64,000 bases of DNA, taken from Eudorina sp. 2006-703-Eu-15. Its lineage: Eukaryota; Chlorophyta; Chlorophyceae; Chlamydomonadales; Volvocaceae. The translations under genes were made by a program, and so were the position numbers. Below, piece after piece: positions 59,228 to 64,000 of the stretch (the stretch's first letter is position 1; each line of letters opens with the position of its first letter). The notes under the pieces were generated by a model, which saw only the letters and a program-made list of their open reading frames with translations, was not told the DNA's origin and did not search any database. Location of the stretch: contig BDSI01000050.1 in NCBI GenBank assembly GCA_003117195.1, forward strand, positions 62,001-126,000, given 5' to 3'.

Positions 59228-61396
59228 CCGGCGGGCACGGGCACAGGCACATGCAGCAGCAACGGCCACACTGTCGTTGTGGGCCGCCGCATCGCCGCTG
59301 GCTGCAGCTGCTGACGGCTTTCATGTCCGTTGCCAGCGTTCGTGTAGGAGCCCCGGTCGTCTTGGGTAACAGACAAGGCCGAGGCGGCGGCGTTTTCCTG
59401 ACCGGGCGCGTTTGGGGATGTGGTCGTCTGGGGTTGCGCATGGAATCGCGATGTGTGGTCGTGCGGCTGCTGGACACATATGAGCTGAGGCGCTGCGGCG
59501 ATACGCCGCAGTTTGGCCACTTGGACGAATGAAGCGATGGAGGCGGGCGAAGGGGCAAAGAAGGGGACGAACGGACCTGGTGGGCGAAGGGGTAGCCCCG
59601 CACTTCAAGAGTAGGGCACCTGTCCTCAGGGACCTGACCTTGGGGGGGGACCAACGTTGCTAAAGTATTGCCGCTGCAGAAGTGCGGGGTTTGCTGTTGT
59701 GTTCGTGTGGTGTCTCGTGGGTATGGGAGATCATGTAGAGACCTGGGGTAGACGTACCGTACGTCCCGCGATGTCCGTACGCTCGGCCCCCGAGTGATGT
59801 CCCCCCTCTTCCTATACACAGGCTGCTCCAAACCCTGACGACCCCTTTGCCTGCTTAACTGAACAACACGTTGCCTACCCTACCCTACCCTACCCGGTAG
59901 TGCCGTCGACACCCCACCTTGCAGTGTTTAGCGTAATCAAGACAAGGCAAAGCCTCCTGTCTCGGGCCGGCACTGCCCCGGCCCCAGTAGATTGGTGCTC
60001 AGAGATACGGTAGGTCCTAAGCCAAAAAGACCCAGTTCCAACTCATACGACACAGTGGTCTGCCGTACATAATCACCCGCCACGTTGCGTTCCCGCGAAG
60101 CGCGAACAAACGTTCTTAGTACTCAACAAGGCCACCAGAGCAACTAGCATGCAACAGATGCGGCTCGTGTCGTGCGCCACGGTGGCGCGGTTTCGGGTTG
60201 CCTTGCAGTGCTTGGTGAGGAAGCTACGGCTGCCACCGATGACCCGCGTGGCCCACTGTATCATCATAAACAATAGATGCGGCTCCTGAAGTTGGGGTGC
60301 GTATGGCGCATGCATGCCATGGCTGTGGGGCGCACCCATGATGCCAAAATCATACTTATCATACCCCAGAGGCATCAACGACTGCAGCAGAGTCATCCAG
60401 TCAACCATCAACAGTGCCCGGCGGTGCAACGAGTTCTAGAGAGAGGTCCACAGAAAGAAACGGCAATAACGATCAACGCCAAACCCCTGGCCACAGCTTC
60501 CTCAGCAGCGCCCGGTAGGCGGGGTTTAAATGAAGACCGCCCGGTTAGCGGGGTGGGTGGGGAATTAGGAGCCTCTCTATACCCGCGGCAACCTGCGGCC
60601 ACCTGCGGCCACCTTCGAACGGGCCCCGACATGCAACCTCCTCCCCCCCCCCACCACCACCACACACACACACGGTCCGCGGCTCGGGTTTCGGGAGGGT
60701 TTCTCACTTAACACACACACAAACACACACACATACCCAACCCAACCTGCCATGTCGTACAGTGGCCCAACCTGCCATGTCGTACAATGCGCGCCTACAG
60801 GAAAACCTGGAACTCAACGGACGCAAAGAAGCGATGCAGTGACTCGCAACCTGCGCTTCTTCGTCACGCCGCCCCTTTGGGCTGGGCTTCAAACCTCTGT
60901 GAACCTAAGCCTACGGTAAACCTACGGCATCCCGATTCAAAATACACGCTGCGGGCTGCGCCGTCAGGCTGCCGCCCCTCACGTCCGCTTGCGCCCCCGG
61001 GGTTTGATGTACATGTACCGTGGTATATATGCGTTCGTCGGTGTTAAGAGCAGCGCGCCTGTGTGCGTATGAACATGGCGTGCTTCGGGGGCGCCGTAGC
61101 GCCCCGCAATGCCCGTCCGTGTGACACCTCCACCACAGCCCCAGAGCCCAGCAACACATGGTACAGTACGTGTGTGCCTTCGTATGCGGATGCGGCATTG
61201 GACATGAGCCGGCACCCGTCGCCTCGACCAACCCCGCCCCGGCCGGACCTTGCCTCCCCATGGGGGGGGGGGCCGCCGCGGTGCTCTCTCGCGATGCCAC
61301 GGGCAACTATCCCCTCCGTAAGATCCTGTCAGATCCTGTCGGCCTCCGCAGCCGGGAGCTACGGCCTCCCGATCCGTGCCCGACGCAGCCCCACCC
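59228..61396. other. Convergent 3' spacer between VPS18 and the DCAF8-like gene
   Basis: No gene is recognised. It contains the 3' UTRs of both genes, a CCCTA run (59876-59895), a copy of repeat R1 (60170-60258) and a CA-rich stretch near 60655-60735. The 118-codon minus-strand frame at 60073-60429 overlaps the repeat and is not supported. Confidence 0.5.
60170..60258 (+). repeat. Dispersed repeat R1, copy 3
   Basis: It shares CGCCACGGTGGCGC-type sequence, GTGAGGAAGC, CACCGATGACCC and TGGCCCACTGTA-type words with 51-185. This is the only dispersed repeat found on both sides of the composition boundary. Confidence 0.5.
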
Positions 61397-64000
61397 CTAG
61401 CAGGGCCCCTCCTCATCTTCATCGTCGTCCCCGCTGCCACTCCCGCTGGCCCCCTCCCTCCGGTCCTCCCACTCACCCCCCTCAGCGTCAACGAAAGAAA
61501 CCTCCTCATCCTCCTCCTCGTCCTCCTCGTCCTCTGCTTCCCCATCCCCGTGCGCATCTCCCGCCTCCTCCGCCTCCTCCGCTTCGTCTTCGTCGTCATC
61601 CTCGTCATCCTCGTCATCGCTGCGCGGTCGAAGCGCCGCCATCAGCAGGTTACGCAGCCGGCGCTGTGGCCCCTCGCCGCCCTCCCCCCCGCCGCCGCCG
61701 CCGCCCGCACCGCCGTCCTCGCCATCGCTGTCGCCCCTGCGTTGTCAATTGCCAGTTGTCAGTTGCCGGTTGTCAATTGCCAGTTGTCAATTGCCAGCAA
61801 CAGCACGCGAGAGACACCGCCGCTGCAACAGCCCCTTCGGACACGTTTTTTCCTTTTGCCTGCTTCGGGTCGAGCGGGTTTCAATGCTGCTCTTAACATG
61901 TACCCCAATGCCGATGAGGAAAACAGCCACGGTTCAAACTCCCTCCTCCTGGTCGCAACAACTTAAGAGCCCCGCAGCCCCCGACATGCATCCATCGATA
62001 CCGCCAGGCGGCGCCCGGAGCGCGGTCCGCCCCGCCGCCACCTCTCACCGGGTGAGGTCGCCCAGCAGCAACCTCAGCACCGCCCGCGGCAGCACCAGCC
62101 GCCTGCCCCCGCCCCCGCCGCCGAGGAACCGCACGCGGCCCGCCGCCTCCCGGTCCCGCGCGTTGTCGCGCATGGCGGCCTCCGCGGCGGGGCCCGGCGG
62201 GCGGCACTCGGCGGCGGTGGGCGCCCACAGCTTGATGTCGTCGTCGATGCCTAGCGAGGTCAGAGGTGGGCGGCCACAGGCCGGAGTGGGTTTGGTTTGG
62301 TTGGATTTGGTTGGTTTGGTTTGGTTTGGTTCGGTAATGTGGTTTGGTTCGGTAACGTGGTTTGGTTCGGTTTGGTTTGGTTCGTTTGGTTGGTTTGGTT
62401 CGAGGTGTAGCGCTAGGGTTCGCGGGTTGGGGCAGTGGTGGGGTCAGGGTCAGCACCGCAGACCCTGCATCCCACCCACCCACCCACCCACCCACCCACA
62501 CACCCACCTACCCAAAACACCTCCTAACGATCCGATACTCACACCGACTGCACCCCAGCCACCCCACCCAGGCCCACCCACCCGACGTGGCGAGGTGCAG
62601 CGGCAGGCTGGGGTGCGGCTCCAGGCAGTTGACCACGTGGGAGTCGCCCCGCAGCCAGCAGTGCAGCCGACCGGTGTCACGGGCCCATACGTAGATGTGG
62701 CTGGCAGGGGGACACGAGGAGGGGCGGAGGGAGGGCAGGAGGGGCGTAGGAGCTTGGGAGACATTGGTGCGCTGCTGCCAGAGTTAAGGTTCGATAAAGG
62801 ACTAGGCCCACAGGGAGGGGTCTGATCGAAGTCGAGCCAGGGTTGGGTCGGGGTCGGGTAAGGTAGGGTAAAGAAGGGTGGGTAGGTGGGCGACAGGGTG
62901 GGCGCGACCTCCGGTAATACTCCAGGAGGGACACATCCGACACGTGAGGGGGATAAACTGAAAAAATAAATAAACCCGAAGAACGAACCCGGGAGGGGGA
63001 GAGGCACCCCAACGCACCCGCAGTCGCTGCCGCTGACCACCCACTCCTCCCGCTCCCCCAGGAAGTTGACGCCCTTGACCGTCTGGTTGTTGCGGTGGCC
63101 ACTGGGGGACGGGAAACCGGCGTGGACAAGGGAGGCGAGAGGAGGGGCAGGTTTTAGGAAATTGGTAGACATATTTTATGGTTGGGCATAGGGTTTATTT
63201 AGGAGGGGCCCATATTAAGGAGGGGCTGGGGGGTGTAGGCGGGTCCCCTGGCTGGACAAAGGGGCGCGTGCGGTTGGCCCCGGCGCCGAGAAGCGATGCA
63301 GCCCAGGGCAAGAGGCAGCAACCCCGCCGGCCCCCCGTGGCAAGCGCAAACGCAGCAGCAGCAACGCACCAGACCATATCGCTTGACACCGTTCCGGGTG
63401 ACACCCGCGCAGACTCTGTGCCATGAGAGATGGAACTGGCCGGTCCCGAGTGCCCCACCTCCGGGTGCCAATGCCAGAACTGCAAGGCTCGGGTTGCACA
63501 GCCCGGCACAGCATCTGTGTGAAAAGACTGAACCCGCCCGCCCGCCCGCCGCACAGCAGAGCAATGAGCAAAGGTCGAGCCATCCCGCCCGCCCGCCCGC
63601 TGCCGCAGTCCGCCCACCTGTACCGCCCGATGACGTAATCCTCCGCATCCGCATCCGCCGGGTCAACGCCGCCGCCGCCGCCGTCGCTGCTGGACACCAA
63701 ACGGCGCTTGCCGCCGCTGCCGCCGCCGCCAGCCTTCCGGCGCCGGCGAGAAGGCCGCAGGAAGCTGTCGTCCTCCTCCTCCTCGTCCTCCTCCCCTCGG
63801 TGCTGCGCACCGCCGTCCGCGGCGTGCCGGCCACCACCACTGCCGCCAGCCCGGCGGGCGCGACTGCTGCCCATAAGGCCCGCCAAGCCGAAGAAGCGGC
63901 GGCCGCGACCGCCGGCACCGCCGTCGTCGTCGCTTGAGCTGGCGTCGTCGTCGTCGTCGTCGCTATCGCCGCCCGCGCCGCCGCCTCCCGGGCGGCCCTT
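61397..64000 (-). CDS. DCAF8-like WD40 protein, CUL4-DDB1 substrate receptor (3' part)
   Basis: DCAF8-type proteins bind DDB1 and present substrates to CUL4 ubiquitin ligases. Exons in transcription order: 64000-63618 (partial, 5' end outside), 63101-63018, 62700-62582, 62250-62049, 61736-61397. Phases agree at every junction. Diagnostic pieces are [56 protein letters not shown] and [18 protein letters not shown], the last WD40 repeats of the family. The first visible exon encodes a long disordered insert of Asp/Glu runs, RRRRK and poly-Gly between blades, which animal homologues lack. The last exon, reached from the donor CCCG|GTGAGA, adds an acidic tail ([19 protein letters not shown]) ending at the TAG at 61397-61399. 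If the donor at 62048 is not used, a stop follows at once and the tail is lost. Confidence 0.85.
61741..61800. repeat. CAATTGCCAGTTGT tandem repeat
   Basis: About four units of GTTGTCAATTGCCA type lie just upstream, on the minus strand, of the acceptor of the last DCAF8-like exon. Confidence 0.85.
62279..62402 (+). repeat. TTTGGTTGG tandem repeat
   Basis: An irregular array of TTTGG and TTCGG units fills part of the DCAF8-like intron between exons 62700-62582 and 62250-62049. A CCCA array follows at 62468-62515 in the same intron. Confidence 0.9.

Noticed and set aside
60073..60429. 118-codon gene on the minus strand
   Set aside because: It overlaps a dispersed repeat and a 3' spacer and has no recognised domain.

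Overview
This is nuclear DNA from a eukaryote, most likely a volvocine green alga (the Chlamydomonas/Volvox group). The signs are many short exons with GTGAGT- or GTGCGT-like donors and CAG acceptors, PPSPPP-type proline linkers, a very GC-rich right part with poly-Gly and poly-Ala inserts, and telomere-like TTTTAGG motifs. The left part is full of TACGTA, CGTACG and TGCATG words, which recalls Volvox introns (recollection, not tested). Most long open frames are chance frames in repeats or antisense shadows. The gene models below were built by hand from splice sites, reading phase and comparison of paralogous copies within the window.

Left part (1 to about 47.3 kb, lower GC, rich in transposons). 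One very large gene on the minus strand (copy A, 22152 down to 968 and probably beyond the left edge) has 26 exons whose phases all agree, 2129 codons without a stop. It encodes a signal peptide, a proline-rich stalk, two F5/8C (discoidin/fucolectin-like) domains, two repeats of a beta-helix-like plus Cys-rich unit, and a polytopic membrane region interrupted by a long Gln/Pro-rich segment. A diverged paralogue (copy B) lies to its right but is split. Its N-terminal half (10 exons) is on the minus strand at 44286-35411. Its C-terminal half (10 exons, to a stop codon) is on the plus strand at 24905-32711. Exons 11-18 of copy A have no counterpart that I can find. Either an inversion with deletion broke copy B, or the assembly is wrong here.

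Introns and spacers of this part hold several mobile families: a roughly 1 kb element with a GC-rich hairpin, a roughly 0.5 kb element with CAGTGTTGC-type inverted ends, a SINE-like repeat, a 130 bp near-perfect palindrome, and many micro- and minisatellites. The two longest families sit in different introns of the two paralogues, so they inserted after the duplication.

Right part (about 47.3 to 64 kb, GC-rich). VPS18, a subunit of the HOPS/CORVET vacuolar tethering complexes, runs on the plus strand (about 47.3-59.23 kb, 21 exons recognised). The 3' end of a DCAF8-like WD40 gene, a CUL4-DDB1 substrate receptor, converges on it from the right edge on the minus strand (64000-61397). These are housekeeping genes. 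A short dispersed repeat occurs on both sides of the composition boundary, which argues that both parts belong to one genome.
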